DNA of 32,407 bases from Nitrospirota bacterium (GCA_040757335.1 JBFLXB010000037.1:1-32407); one strand, 5' to 3'; numbered from the stretch's first letter, positions 1-7,955 are shown. Translations and numbers: made by a program. Notes: a model not told the origin generated them from the sequence alone.

Positions 1-695
1 TCGGCCATCTCTTCCAGGGCCGGTTCAAGGCCATTGTCGTCGACAAGACGAGCTATTTGCTGGAACTGTCGCGGTATATCCATCTGAACCCGGTCCGCAT
101 CAGACAGCCGCTGGCCCTCGCACGCTACCCCTGGAGCAGCTATTGGGCCTATATCGGGCGGCGGGCGGCGCCGGCCTGGCTCACGCGTGGGGCCGTGTTG
201 GACGAAGTGGGCGGCAGGGGGCCCCAGGCGGAACAGCGGTATCAGGCGTTTGTCGAAGACGGCGCGAAAGCGGGTGTGGCCAGTCCCTGGGCGCGGGTGG
301 TGGCGCAGGTCGCCCTGGGCGATGAGCGCTTTCTAGCCAGCCTGCGGCGGCGGGTGCCGACGGCGGCGCATCGCGAGCTGCCCAGTCGCCGGCAGCTGGC
401 CAAGCGGCCGTCGTGGCGCGCGATCGAGCGGGCCGTGCAGGCGGCGGCCGCGACACTCACAGCCTTGGAGCCGGGGCGTCGCCGCGATCCGGTGCGCGCG
501 GTGTTGGTGTATGTGGCGCGTGAGCGGGGTGGGCTGTCGCTGCGCGAGGTGGCGCGTACGATCGGGCGGGAGGAGGCAACAGTGAGCCGGCTGGCGGGGC
601 GGGTAGCGGCGCGGCGACGGACGGATCGGCGCTGGGATCAGGCCATCGCGCGGATCGAAGAGGGGCTGGCCGAGCCCCAGCGCGGTCCGGGATGA
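1..695 (+). CDS. REP-associated tyrosine transposase (Y1/IS200-like), 5'-truncated by the window edge
   Basis: The reading frame is already open at base 3 and runs to a TGA at 693-695, so the N-terminus lies outside the window. The visible part opens with GHLFQGRFK and then LSRYIHLNPVR, a signature of RAYT/Y1 transposases that recognise short palindromic REP sequences and act by single-strand cleavage. The catalytic HUH motif would be upstream and cannot be checked. The C-terminal third carries a helix-turn-helix-like stretch (SLREVARTIG, EEATVSRLAGRV), as in many long RAYTs. Immediately downstream lies a dense short-repeat array that could be its substrate; that link is inference. An internal TTG at 57 is in frame but falls inside the conserved domain, so it is not the start. 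Confidence 0.85.
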   Translation, partial: GHLFQGRFKAIVVDKTSYLLELSRYIHLNPVRIRQPLALARYPWSSYWAYIGRRAAPAWLTRGAVLDEVGGRGPQAEQRYQAFVEDGAKAGVASPWARVVAQVALGDERFLASLRRRVPTAAHRELPSRRQLAKRPSWRAIERAVQAAAATLTALEPGRRRDPVRAVLVYVARERGGLSLREVARTIGREEATVSRLAGRVAARRRTDRRWDQAIARIEEGLAEPQRGPG

Positions 696-1012
696 TCGGA
701 CACACAGCAAGATGCTAGACCTGACCCCATTTAAATGACCTTCTGCTCCCTCTGCTCCCTTCACAGCAAGATGCTAGACCTGACCCCATTCAGTGACCCC
801 ATTCAGCAAGATGTGACCCCATTCAGCAAGATGTGACCCCATTCAGCAAGATGCTAGACCTGACCCCATTCTGCTCCCATGTTTAAATGACCCTCTCCCA
901 TGTTTAAATGACCCTTCACAGCAAGATGCTAGACCTGACCCCATTTAAATACTGACCCCATTTAAATACGTGACCCCATTTAAATACGTGACCCCATTTA
1001 AATACGAGAGGT
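696..1012. repeat. Patchwork of micro-tandem repeats sharing the core TGACCCCATT
   Basis: This non-coding stretch contains ten copies of TGACCCCATT (starting near 722, 781, 794, 814, 834, 861, 936, 953, 971 and 989) and four copies of AGCAAGATGCTAGACC. Local tandem runs have different periods: 9 bases (742-759), 20 bases (794-843), 21 bases (about 875-915) and 18 bases (953-998). No unit is long enough or regular enough for a CRISPR array. The position directly behind a RAYT gene suggests transposase-associated short elements, but the units are not obvious palindromes. Confidence 0.85.
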
Positions 1013-1092
1013 TGTGGGTGGAAAGCGGACAGCAGAATCGTGACGGTCCTCGGTCGACGTCACGGGGTCGCGTCGTGCGACTTGTGAACCAG

Positions 1093-1653
1093 CTAGTCGA
1101 AGATCTGGGCCAAGGGAATCTGGAGCTCCTGAAGCAGGGGGCTGGTGAGAACGTCGTTGGTTTCGCGGGACCATTCGTCGGCACGGTCATAGCCGTTGGG
1201 TCCGAGGCGATACACCTTGACCCGTTCGAGCTCTGGATCGACGATCCAGTACTCAATGACGCCGTAACGTTCGTACAATTTGCGTTTTGTTGTTTCGTCT
1301 GTCTTGCGCGTGGCGGCTGACAGTATTTCGATCATCAGTTCGGGGGCGCCTTGGATGGAGTTTTCGGTGATGATCGACTCTCGGTCCTTTGAGATGAAGA
1401 GCAGATCGGGCTGGACCACGTCGGTGGGCGACAAGACCACGTCGGTGGGAGCGTCGAATACTTGCCCAGCTTTGGTTCGGCGTAAGAAATCTTTCAACAG
1501 GTACAACAGGTTTCCCGAGATCTGTTGGTGGCGGGTGGAAGGCGCCGGGGTCATATAGTGCTCTCCGCTGATGATCTCGTGGCGTTTCCCGTCGGCAGGG
1601 AACAGCATGTAATCTTCGTAGGTTAACTTAAGATGTGCGGCGCGACCCGACAT
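1093..1653 (-). CDS. Uma2 family (DUF820) putative restriction endonuclease
   Basis: A protein of 186 residues with the Uma2 pattern: an N-terminal LTYEDYMLFP start, then a PD-(D/E)XK-like nuclease core with QPDLLFIS (catalytic Asp), ELMIEILS (Glu) and a following RKLYERYGVIEYWIVDPE helix-strand. Family members are small single-domain proteins abundant in cyanobacteria and environmental bacteria and often spread with mobile DNA; their biological role is not established. The ATG at 1653 is preferred to an upstream TTG at 1707 because the family normally begins just before the LTYEDY segment and a GAGA stretch sits upstream. The gene is isolated, between the repeat array and an empty 345-base region, consistent with an accessory insertion. 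Confidence 0.85.
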   Translation of the reverse strand: MSGRAAHLKLTYEDYMLFPADGKRHEIISGEHYMTPAPSTRHQQISGNLLYLLKDFLRRTKAGQVFDAPTDVVLSPTDVVQPDLLFISKDRESIITENSIQGAPELMIEILSAATRKTDETTKRKLYERYGVIEYWIVDPELERVKVYRLGPNGYDRADEWSRETNDVLTSPLLQELQIPLAQIFD

Positions 1654-1998
1654 GACTTGTCTCGAACTTTTGGTTTCATCGTAAATCAGTGGACAACGAG
1701 GTGTCAAACCGCCCGTTCATCGAGCGACCCTTCAGTTCGCCTTTCGTCCACGTACCTATGCACAAGCTACACCCGACGGTGCGGGAAGACGGGCCCCTGT
1801 TCCAAGGACGCAGGACCGCATCGGTTTGGCCGAGTGACGGTTCGAGTAAGTATTAGAGTAACGAAGTCCGGCCCACGCAAGCTCAGGGTCAAGACCTGGC
1901 GGCGGGAACTAGCTCCGGTCAAGCTGCGCGTCAGCCGACGCGATTCAGGAGCCCAGTTGTGATGGCTCGCGCTTTGTCTGCTTCGCGCCGTTCTCCCG
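1654..1998. other. Intergenic region, no supported gene
   Basis: Both flanking genes point left. Open frames here on either strand have no recognisable domain, no ribosome binding site and only run through because of base composition. A short direct repeat GGTCAAG occurs twice near 1889 and 1918. I see no terminator or RNA gene. It probably contains the promoter of the Uma2 gene, but no clear -10/-35 pair was identified. Confidence 0.5.
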
Positions 1999-2415
1999 TC
2001 AGTCCACGTACGGCTCGAAGTTGCCCCAGCGGGCGATTTTCTTCTTGGTGCGGGCGTCGTAAATGTCGAACGCGATAAAGCCTTCTTGGCCGTCCAGGAA
2101 GTAGGTGTTCGCGTACTGCAGGAAGGTCTTCTTGGCCTTGGGATCCGCGTTGTCCCAGCCGGGACCAACGTAGAGAAACGGGACCTCGTTCTCGATTTTC
2201 CAGTTGTCCACCAGCCCCAGGACCTTGGCCTCGTCGAGCTTGACCCGAGCGTGCTCTTTTTGTTGCGCGGCCTGCTCCGGGGTGCGGTCGGATTTGACCA
2301 GCTTCTTCGCGGGCTCTTTGAGCGTTCGACGCGTGGCGCCGAACGCCGTTGACGCAGATGTTTCACCGGGGCCGTTCTGAAAAGCTGCGAACCATTCCCT
2401 GAGCCGCTTAAACAC
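1999..2415 (-). CDS. Conserved-looking hypothetical protein downstream of serS
   Basis: A protein of 138 residues that I do not recognise. The GTG start at 2415 is chosen because a strong GGAAGGAGG Shine-Dalgarno precedes it by a suitable distance; the longer open frame overlapping serS is a composition artefact. The sequence is soluble, with a basic N-terminus (FKRLREWFAAF), a charged middle probably helical (TPEQAAQQKEHARVKLDEAK) and a C-terminal half rich in aromatic residues (VPFLYVGPGWDN, TYFLDGQEGFIAFDIYD, WGNFEPYVD). There is no signal peptide or membrane segment. It starts 22 bases after the serS stop on the same strand, so it is likely co-transcribed with serS; that does not define a function. 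Confidence 0.7.
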   Translation of the reverse strand: MFKRLREWFAAFQNGPGETSASTAFGATRRTLKEPAKKLVKSDRTPEQAAQQKEHARVKLDEAKVLGLVDNWKIENEVPFLYVGPGWDNADPKAKKTFLQYANTYFLDGQEGFIAFDIYDARTKKKIARWGNFEPYVD

Positions 2416-2437
2416 GCTGTTCCTCCTTCCGGCGCGC

Positions 2438-3724
2438 TCACGCCGTACGAATGATCTCCAGTCCGCCCATGTAGGGGCGGAGCGCTTTGGGGACCGACAC
2501 GGTCCCGTCTGCCTCCTGATAGTTTTCCAAGATCGCGACCACGGTCCGGCCCACCGCCAGCCCCGAGCCGTTGATCGTGTGAATGAAGTCGGTTCTCTTG
2601 CCCCCGGCCGGGCGGTACCGAATCCCGATGCGGCGGGCCTGGAACGCTTCAAAATTGCTGCACGACGAGATTTCGCGATACGTCTGCTCGCTGGGCAGCC
2701 ACACCTCCAGGTCGTAGGTCTTGGCGGCGGCGAATCCCAGATCGCCGCCGCAGAGCGCCACCACGCGATACGGCAACTCCAGTGCGGTCAGAATCGCCTC
2801 GGCGTGGTGGGTCAGACGCTCCAGCGCGTCATAAGATTGTTCGGGCGTGGTGAGCATCACCAGCTCGACCTTGTTGAACTGGTGTTGGCGGATCAGGCCG
2901 CGCACGTCTTTTCCGTACGACCCCGCCTCGCGGCGAAAGCAGGGCGTATACGCGGCGTAGGCCATCGGCAGCGCGGAGTCGGGAAGGATCTCATCGCGAT
3001 GCAGATTCGTCACCGGAACCTCCCCGGTCGGAATCAGGAAGTAGTCCTCCGCGGCCAATCGAAAGAGGTCGTCTTCGAACTTGGGGAGCTGCCCGGTTCC
3101 GGTCATGCTGGCGCGGTTGACGAGCGCCGGGGGAAGCACCTCGATGTACCCGTGCTCCATGGTGTGTCGATCGAGCATCAAGTTGATCAGCGCGCGTTCG
3201 AGCCGAGCCCCGGCTCCGCGATACACGGTAAATCGCGATCCGGTGATCCGAGCCCCGCGTTCGAAGTCGAGGATACCGAGCCGTTCACCGAGGTCCCAGT
3301 GGGGGCGGGGGGTGAACGCGAACTGGCGCGGGTGGCCGACCCGGCGGAGCTCCACGTTGGCGGACGCGTCTGCGCCTTCGGGGACCGACTCGTGGGGAAG
3401 ATTCGGTAACGCGAGCAGGCTGGCCTGTAGGTCGGCGTCGACCGCTTGCCAATCGGCTTCCAGCCGCTTGAGCGCGTCGCCCTCCTCCTGCACGCGGGCA
3501 CGAAGCGCGTCGATCTCGCTTGCGGGTTTGCCCGCGCGTTTGAGTTGCGCGATCGAGTCCGAGGCCTCGTTGCGGCGTTGTTTCAGCGCGTCGATGTCGT
3601 GCTGCAGGCGCCGTCGCTCCTCGTCGCGTCGGCGCAGCGCGGCCAGATCGGCGCTAAAGCCGCGCTTGCGAAAGCCGGCTTCCACGCGCGAAACATCCTC
3701 ACGGAGGATACGGAGATCCAGCAC
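2438..3724 (-). CDS. serS: Seryl-tRNA synthetase
   Basis: A full-length class II aminoacyl-tRNA synthetase of 428 residues that charges tRNA-Ser (and tRNA-Sec where present) with serine in the cytoplasm. The start [10 protein letters not shown] is the usual one. Residues about 27-100 form the long antiparallel coiled-coil arm that contacts the tRNA. The catalytic domain contains TGEVPVTN (about 233-240), motif 2 with [20 protein letters not shown] (261-280) and motif 3 with [16 protein letters not shown] (385-400), all intact. It leads a likely two-gene unit with the small unknown gene downstream. Confidence 0.98.
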   Translation of the reverse strand: MLDLRILREDVSRVEAGFRKRGFSADLAALRRRDEERRRLQHDIDALKQRRNEASDSIAQLKRAGKPASEIDALRARVQEEGDALKRLEADWQAVDADLQASLLALPNLPHESVPEGADASANVELRRVGHPRQFAFTPRPHWDLGERLGILDFERGARITGSRFTVYRGAGARLERALINLMLDRHTMEHGYIEVLPPALVNRASMTGTGQLPKFEDDLFRLAAEDYFLIPTGEVPVTNLHRDEILPDSALPMAYAAYTPCFRREAGSYGKDVRGLIRQHQFNKVELVMLTTPEQSYDALERLTHHAEAILTALELPYRVVALCGGDLGFAAAKTYDLEVWLPSEQTYREISSCSNFEAFQARRIGIRYRPAGGKRTDFIHTINGSGLAVGRTVVAILENYQEADGTVSVPKALRPYMGGLEIIRTA

Positions 3725-3813
3725 GGCGGGATGCTACCACGCCCTCTTCGGGGCAGTCAATTTAGCCCGGATTAGGCATGACGGTTCGTCGCGAACCCGC
3801 GCAGACGCGTGGG

Positions 3814-4650
3814 CTACGGCTTGTCCGCGACCGCGAGGAGCGCCTGGTTGGGCAGGGCGATGCCGTCGCCGTCGCGGAACCGCGCGATTTCCGCCAGCGC
3901 CCGCGCCTTGAACGCCACCTGCGCGTGGCAGGACATTTTCGCGAAAACGTCTTTCCATAACGGCGAGTCGGCGGAGAGGTCCCAGTAGTCGAGCGGGGTG
4001 GGGAACCGGTAGGTCACGGTGAACGGTTCGATGCGGGCGCCGGACCACCCGGCCGCGGTGAGGACGCGAGCCAGGGCTCCCGGTGCACCGAGCGACACCA
4101 TTCTGGGCTCGGGCGGGAGGTCGGCGGGCGGGAGATAGTCCGCGAGGAGTCGCCAGACCGTGTGGACGGACGTGAGCTGAGGGAGCGGGCCCCACACCGC
4201 GATCGCCACCCGGCCGCCGGGCTTCAGCACCCGCCACATTTCACGCGCGCCCGAGACCGGGTCATCGAACAGCATGAGGCCGAACCGGCAGACCACGCGA
4301 TCAACCGACGCGTCGGGCAGGTCGAGTCGCTCACCGGGCATCACGCGAAACGTGACGCCCGTGAGGGATTCGTCGGCAGCTTTGGTGCGCGAGCGCTCGA
4401 CCATCGCCTCGGCCGAGTCCACGCCGGTGACCGTCACGCGCGGGCCGAACCGTCGCGCGATCGAGAGCGCAGGCTCGCCGGTGCCGCACGCCACGTCGAG
4501 CACGCGCTGGCCCGCGCGCGGATCGAGCAGCTCGATCAACCGGTCGGCAACCGGCTGGATGTACGGCACCCAGCGATCAAACGACGCGGCCATCGCGTTC
4601 CAGTCGATCGGGGGAGCTGCCGGCGCGATGGGGAGGGAAGGCTGATCCAC
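3814..4650 (-). CDS. Class I SAM-dependent methyltransferase (UbiE/COQ5-like)
   Basis: A protein of 278 residues with a standard Rossmann methyltransferase fold: motif I VLDVACGTGEPAL, an acidic residue closing strand 2 (TGVDSAEAM), a post-II segment LPDASVDRVVCRFGLMLFDD and motif III WRVLKPGGRVAIAVWG. The substrate is not predictable; the layout resembles small-molecule methyltransferases such as UbiE, yet no quinone genes adjoin. The GTG at 4650 is chosen because a TTGCGG-17-TACAAT promoter ends just six bases before it, implying a leaderless mRNA and explaining the absent ribosome binding site. A longer frame to an ATG at 4731 exists, but the extra residues are low complexity and it would start inside the divergent gene's promoter. 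Confidence 0.88.
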   Translation of the reverse strand: MDQPSLPIAPAAPPIDWNAMAASFDRWVPYIQPVADRLIELLDPRAGQRVLDVACGTGEPALSIARRFGPRVTVTGVDSAEAMVERSRTKAADESLTGVTFRVMPGERLDLPDASVDRVVCRFGLMLFDDPVSGAREMWRVLKPGGRVAIAVWGPLPQLTSVHTVWRLLADYLPPADLPPEPRMVSLGAPGALARVLTAAGWSGARIEPFTVTYRFPTPLDYWDLSADSPLWKDVFAKMSCHAQVAFKARALAEIARFRDGDGIALPNQALLAVADKP

Positions 4651-4656
4651 GGCCGC

Positions 4657-4685
4657 ATTGTAACGATCGTGGCGGTACACCGCAA
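4657..4685 (-). promoter_or_regulatory. Sigma70-type promoter of the methyltransferase gene
   Basis: On the minus strand TTGCGG and TACAAT are separated by 17 bases. The predicted transcription start coincides with the GTG start codon at 4650, so the transcript would have no leader. Confidence 0.5.
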
Positions 4686-4692
4686 CCTGACC

Positions 4693-4722
4693 TTGACGCC
4701 GTTGACGGGCACCCGCTATTCT
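4693..4722 (+). promoter_or_regulatory. Sigma70-type promoter of the diheme FGE-like gene
   Basis: TTGACG and TATTCT are separated by 18 bases. The predicted start falls at about 4729-4730, on the ATG of the gene, again predicting a leaderless mRNA. It lies back-to-back with the minus-strand promoter, with only seven bases between the two -35 boxes. Confidence 0.42.
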
Positions 4723-4729
4723 GCCCGAC

Positions 4730-5692
4730 ATGCGGTGGCCGTGGGGAGCGGTGCTGATCGTGGCGGTTGCCGCGGGATCGGCGGCAGGAGGGTGGCGCGT
4801 GGCAGGGGATCCGCACGGAGCGTTTCCCGACGCGCGGCCGCGAGGGGAGTGCCGGGCCTGCCACCTCCCCACCCACCCCGCCGACATCGCGTTGCTCGAC
4901 CGGCAAACCTGCCTTGAATGCCACGTGGCGGCGCGGGCGAGCGAAGATACGCGGGTCTTGCCGCCGATCGACGATCGCACGCGAACGGCGCGATCCCCTG
5001 ACAAACCGCTGGCAGTGAGCAGCGACATGGTTCAGATTCCCGCCGGACCGTTCCTGATGGGCTACGACAAGCGCCACCCGGACGAGGGTCCGATGCACAC
5101 GCGGGTGATCGACCATCCGTATTGGATCGATAAACAAGAGGTTACCAACGCGGCGTATCACGCGTTCGTGACGGCCACCAAACGGCCGTCACCGGACCAT
5201 TGGCGAAACGGCGCGTTCCCACCGGGAGACGACCGCATACCCGTGGTCTACGTCACCTGGTTCGACGCGCACGACTACTGCGCGTGGGCGGGCAAACGCT
5301 TGCCCACCGAGGCCGAGTGGGAAAAGGCCGCGCGCGGCACGGACGGCCGCCTGTTTCCCTACGGCGACACGTTCGACGCCAAGAAATCCAACTCCCCGCA
5401 AAGCGGCATCGGGCGCTTGATGCCGGTGGGCAGCTTTCCCCAGGGCAAGAGTCCCTACGGTCTGTTCGATGTCGCCGGCAACGTGTGGGAATGGACCGAC
5501 ACTTGGTATCAGCCCTACCCGGGCAACTCGCACCCCTCGCCCAATTACGGCGAGCAGTACAAGGTCGTACGAGGAGGATCCTACGTGGACTGTTCGTTTT
5601 ATCGCTGCGGCCTCTCAGCACCCACCTTCAATCGCGGGTTTTTCAAGCGCGAAACCAAAAACAGCGGGTTCGGATTTCGGTGCGCGCGATGA
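4730..5692 (+). CDS. Exported diheme cytochrome c / FGE-sulfatase (SUMF1) domain fusion protein
   Basis: A 320-residue protein in three parts: an N-terminal signal/anchor helix (about 6-21), a short segment with two c-type heme motifs (CRACH 41-45 and CLECH 61-65), and a formylglycine-generating-enzyme-like domain from about residue 99 to the end ([71 protein letters not shown]). FGEs oxidise a sulfatase cysteine using a copper-binding cysteine pair; here Cys288 and Cys293 keep the C-x4-C spacing, shifted one residue from the usual SYxC position. Hemes attached outside the cytoplasm would make it a periplasmic or membrane-anchored redox protein. No sulfatase gene lies nearby. The next gene overlaps by four bases and encodes a related domain. 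No ribosome binding site is visible; a promoter ends just upstream. Confidence 0.88.
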   Translation: MRWPWGAVLIVAVAAGSAAGGWRVAGDPHGAFPDARPRGECRACHLPTHPADIALLDRQTCLECHVAARASEDTRVLPPIDDRTRTARSPDKPLAVSSDMVQIPAGPFLMGYDKRHPDEGPMHTRVIDHPYWIDKQEVTNAAYHAFVTATKRPSPDHWRNGAFPPGDDRIPVVYVTWFDAHDYCAWAGKRLPTEAEWEKAARGTDGRLFPYGDTFDAKKSNSPQSGIGRLMPVGSFPQGKSPYGLFDVAGNVWEWTDTWYQPYPGNSHPSPNYGEQYKVVRGGSYVDCSFYRCGLSAPTFNRGFFKRETKNSGFGFRCAR

Positions 5693-6477
5693 GTGGTGAA
5701 AAGATCGCCCACTCGGTTTTGCTGTGCCTCGTCCTCACGGCCTGCACACCAACTCCATCCGACATGGTGCAGATTCCGTCTGGCTCGTTCATGATGGGCA
5801 GCGACAAGGAGGACACCGAGGGCAAGGGCGCGGAATTCGGGATGGCCAAGCCCCTGTATCTCGACGAGCATCCCCGGCACGAGGTCAAGCTGTCGACCTA
5901 TTACATCGATCGATATGAGGTCACCAATGCGCAATACCAACGCTACGTGAGCGCGACCAAAGCGCGACCGCCCCGGAGTTGGCCCAACGGGCAATTGCCG
6001 CAGGGGCGCGAGCAGTATCCCGTAACGCACATCAATTGGTACGAGGCGCAGCAGTACTGCGCGTGGGCGGGCAAACGCCTGCCCACCGAAGCCGAGTGGG
6101 AAAAGGCCGCGCGCGGCACGGACGGCCGCGAGTACCCGTGGGGCAATGACTTCGACGAAAAGAAGGCCAACACCGGCGGTTCAGGTGTGAACGATCTCGC
6201 ACCGGTCGGCAGCTTTCCGCAAGGCAACAGTCCCTACGGCGTCGCAGACATGGCGGGCAACGTGTGGGAGTGGACCGCGGACTGGTACGAACCCTATCCG
6301 GGCAGCACCTACGAGAGCAAGGACTTCGGCCAGAAGTTCAAAATCCTGCGCGGATCGAGCTGGGGCGGCACCGGCCACTACGCGCTCAATTACTTCTATC
6401 GCAGCGCGCACCGGTTCCGGATCGAGCCGGAGATGAGCTTTGCGGATGCAGGGGTCAGATGTGCGAAGTCCGGCTAG
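5689..6477 (+). CDS. FGE-sulfatase (SUMF1) domain lipoprotein
   Basis: A 262-residue paralogue of the preceding protein, starting at an ATG that overlaps its stop codon (ATGA), so translation is probably coupled. A lipoprotein signal with lipobox LTAC places the lipidated residue at Cys19. The rest is one SUMF1 domain: [68 protein letters not shown] and a terminal AGVRCAK. The region that holds the catalytic cysteine pair in true FGEs reads SSWGGTGHYALNYFYRS and contains no cysteine, so it is unlikely to generate formylglycine; a binding or structural role is more plausible. A 75-base stretch (6055-6129) is almost identical to 5276-5350 in the first gene. Confidence 0.9.
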   Translation: MSGEKIAHSVLLCLVLTACTPTPSDMVQIPSGSFMMGSDKEDTEGKGAEFGMAKPLYLDEHPRHEVKLSTYYIDRYEVTNAQYQRYVSATKARPPRSWPNGQLPQGREQYPVTHINWYEAQQYCAWAGKRLPTEAEWEKAARGTDGREYPWGNDFDEKKANTGGSGVNDLAPVGSFPQGNSPYGVADMAGNVWEWTADWYEPYPGSTYESKDFGQKFKILRGSSWGGTGHYALNYFYRSAHRFRIEPEMSFADAGVRCAKSG

Positions 6478-6495
6478 CGCACGGCCGCCGATAAC

Positions 6496-6588
6496 GGGCC
6501 ATCTGCGGCGTTGTCGCTGCGCGTCCGCTCCTCACGTACGACCCAGTACGCTGCGGTGCGGGCGCTCGTTCCGCCTTGCATCTGGCCC
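6496..6588. repeat. 93-base imperfect palindrome, probable dispersed intergenic repeat
   Basis: The outer arms GGGCCATCTGC (from 6496) and GCATCTGGCCC (ending 6588) are imperfect inverted copies, and the centre has CGTAC/GTACG flanking a six-base core near 6542. The element is very GC-rich and lies in the gap between the SUMF1 lipoprotein gene and the tRNA. From memory it resembles intergenic repeats of environmental genomes; this cannot be verified here. It could also act as a terminator for the preceding operon, though no T-tract follows. Confidence 0.45.
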
Positions 6589-6696
6589 ATTCTCGACGGC
6601 CGAAAGAAGACGGGCTAAGGGCGGCCAGCTTGACCCATGCGGATTAAACGTGATAGAAGGTCACGCTCTTCGCAACACCTCTTCTCAGACCACATC

Positions 6697-6768
6697 GGCG
6701 GCGTAGCTCAGAGGTAGAGCAGGTGAATCATAATCACTCGGCCGGGGGTTCGAATCCCTCCGCCGCCA
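6697..6768 (+). tRNA. tRNA with CAT anticodon (tRNA-Ile2 with lysidine, or tRNA-Met)
   Basis: A complete cloverleaf can be drawn: seven-pair acceptor stem GGCGGCG/CGCCGCC, D-arm GCTC/GAGC, anticodon stem GGTGA/TCACT with loop ATCATAA (anticodon CAT at 6729-6731), five-base variable loop, T-arm GGGGG/CCCTC with loop TTCGAAT and discriminator A. CCA is not encoded. The AGAGCAGG and ATAATC context around the anticodon is closer to bacterial tRNA-Ile(CAU), read as AUA after lysidine modification, than to initiator tRNA, which would have an unpaired first base; elongator tRNA-Met remains possible. The region after it is less GC-rich and accessory in content. Confidence 0.93.
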
Positions 6769-6838
6769 TTTACTTTACTGTGGGGTTAAGGTCAGCGCAG
6801 CGTAGGCGCCGGGAGCCGATGGATCGAAGAGGGTAGTT

Positions 6839-7820
6839 ATGACCGAGAAATCAGTTCAGATATCCGATTCGCGGTGGGATGGCAGGGTCCCTTGGTCACT
6901 GCGTAATCCGATGATTCAGATCGAAGGAGATCATCGGCAGTTGTTCGACGGTCTCAGCGGACGTTTGAAACAGTTTGCACTCTACGGTGAAGGTGGGCCG
7001 AGCTTGGTGGGGGACTATTTCGGAGCCCAGGTGGACACGGCGTCGTTGCGCCTCTTCCGTCATCAAACGGGGACCCATCCGGCTGTGGAGTTGGAACAGT
7101 ATTTTTCACCCGAGGGGATACATAGACTTCTGGCGTTGCCTGTCGTTCGCGTTACTGAAATTTTATCGAGTGGTCACAAGGTCGACCTGGCCAAACAGGA
7201 GCGGGAGCGGCTAAAAGCAGAGAACCGAAGGTTTCTTGAGACTCGCCTCTCTGTCCTCGAATCCATTTTGCATGTGATTCCCGCTGGGAATGCACGTTCG
7301 AATCTGATCGTGGACATGAGGAGGATTTTTGCCTACAGCGGAGTCTCACTTGATATTGAGGGAGATCCGCCGTCGATTATCCCACTCGAAACAGCCGTTG
7401 CTCCAGCATGGAGTCATAAACAACCTCCTCCCGCGTTTGGCGGCTAAGTATCCCGCACGAGCCCAGGAACTCATTGAAGCCTATCAACGGCTACTGAAAG
7501 GGGACAAACCCGATGAGATCTTCGCCGGAGCTTTTAAAACGCTGGAGGAACTCGCACGGTCAATGGCTGGCGACTCCAAATTCGAATTCAAGAAAACAGA
7601 TCTGACCAAGTATTTTCCGCAGCTTCATCCAACGATCCACGAGCGGATCGCCAAGGTAGCAGCTCATCGTGGCGACAAGGCGTCGCATGGGCGGTCGGCA
7701 CCATCACAGCACGAAATTCGATATCTGCTCTTCGAAATCTGCAACATTGCCCTTTTGCTGTTAGATCATCCCGCAATGCCGGGGACCGTGCTGAGCCGAC
7801 CGGTTGACGGAGGAAATTAA
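6839..7820 (+). pseudogene. Frameshifted accessory gene with a HEPN-like C-terminus
   Basis: Two overlapping frames appear to be halves of one protein of about 325 residues. The first (6839-7447) starts at an ATG with a GAGGG ribosome binding site, contains a charged probable coiled coil (KQERERLKAENRRFLETRL) and ends in a run of low-quality sequence. The second frame, open from before 7329 to 7820, resumes convincing coding sequence at NNLLPRLAAKYPARAQELIE. The join fits a one-base change around 7396-7400. The C-terminal part includes RGDKASH, matching the R-x4-6-H motif of HEPN domains found in RNA-targeting toxins and abortive-infection proteins. I do not recognise the N-terminal domain. 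Base composition is less GC-rich than neighbouring genes. Alternatively these are two overlapping genes, or the shift is a sequencing error. Confidence 0.55.
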
Positions 7821-7929
7821 GAGCTATCAAAATGACTTGCCAATGGCCTTCTATGGTAGGCGCTGTAAGTAATCTGACCCTGGCGAGTCTGGTTGCCCCT
7901 GGTCGTGGCGGCGCGGCCTAGGGGTAGGG

Positions 7930-7955
7930 GCGAACACAGTTGCAAAACTGTTCGC
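7930..7955. repeat. Short inverted repeat (hairpin) in intergenic DNA
   Basis: GCGAA and CAGTT on the left pair with AACTG and TTCGC on the right, with a two-base bulge and a short loop. No T-tract follows. It lies between the frameshifted HEPN-like gene and the two-gene module, and could be an operator or decayed element end. Confidence 0.3.

Noticed and set aside
703-1000. CRISPR-like appearance of the short repeat array
   Set aside because: Units vary in period (9, 18, 20, 21 bases), there are no unique spacers of constant length, and no cas genes are present.
5200-5688. In-frame extension upstream of the SUMF1 lipoprotein
   Set aside because: It overlaps the first SUMF1 gene in another frame; the lipoprotein signal peptide beginning at 5689 fixes the start.
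6746-6768. tRNA 3' end as attL with a matching attR downstream
   Set aside because: No second copy of the tRNA 3' end was found in the window and no integrase gene is present.
7390-7420. Programmed ribosomal frameshift joining the two halves of the HEPN-like gene
   Set aside because: No recognisable slippery sequence, stop-codon pause site or downstream pseudoknot was seen; ordinary frameshift damage is simpler.
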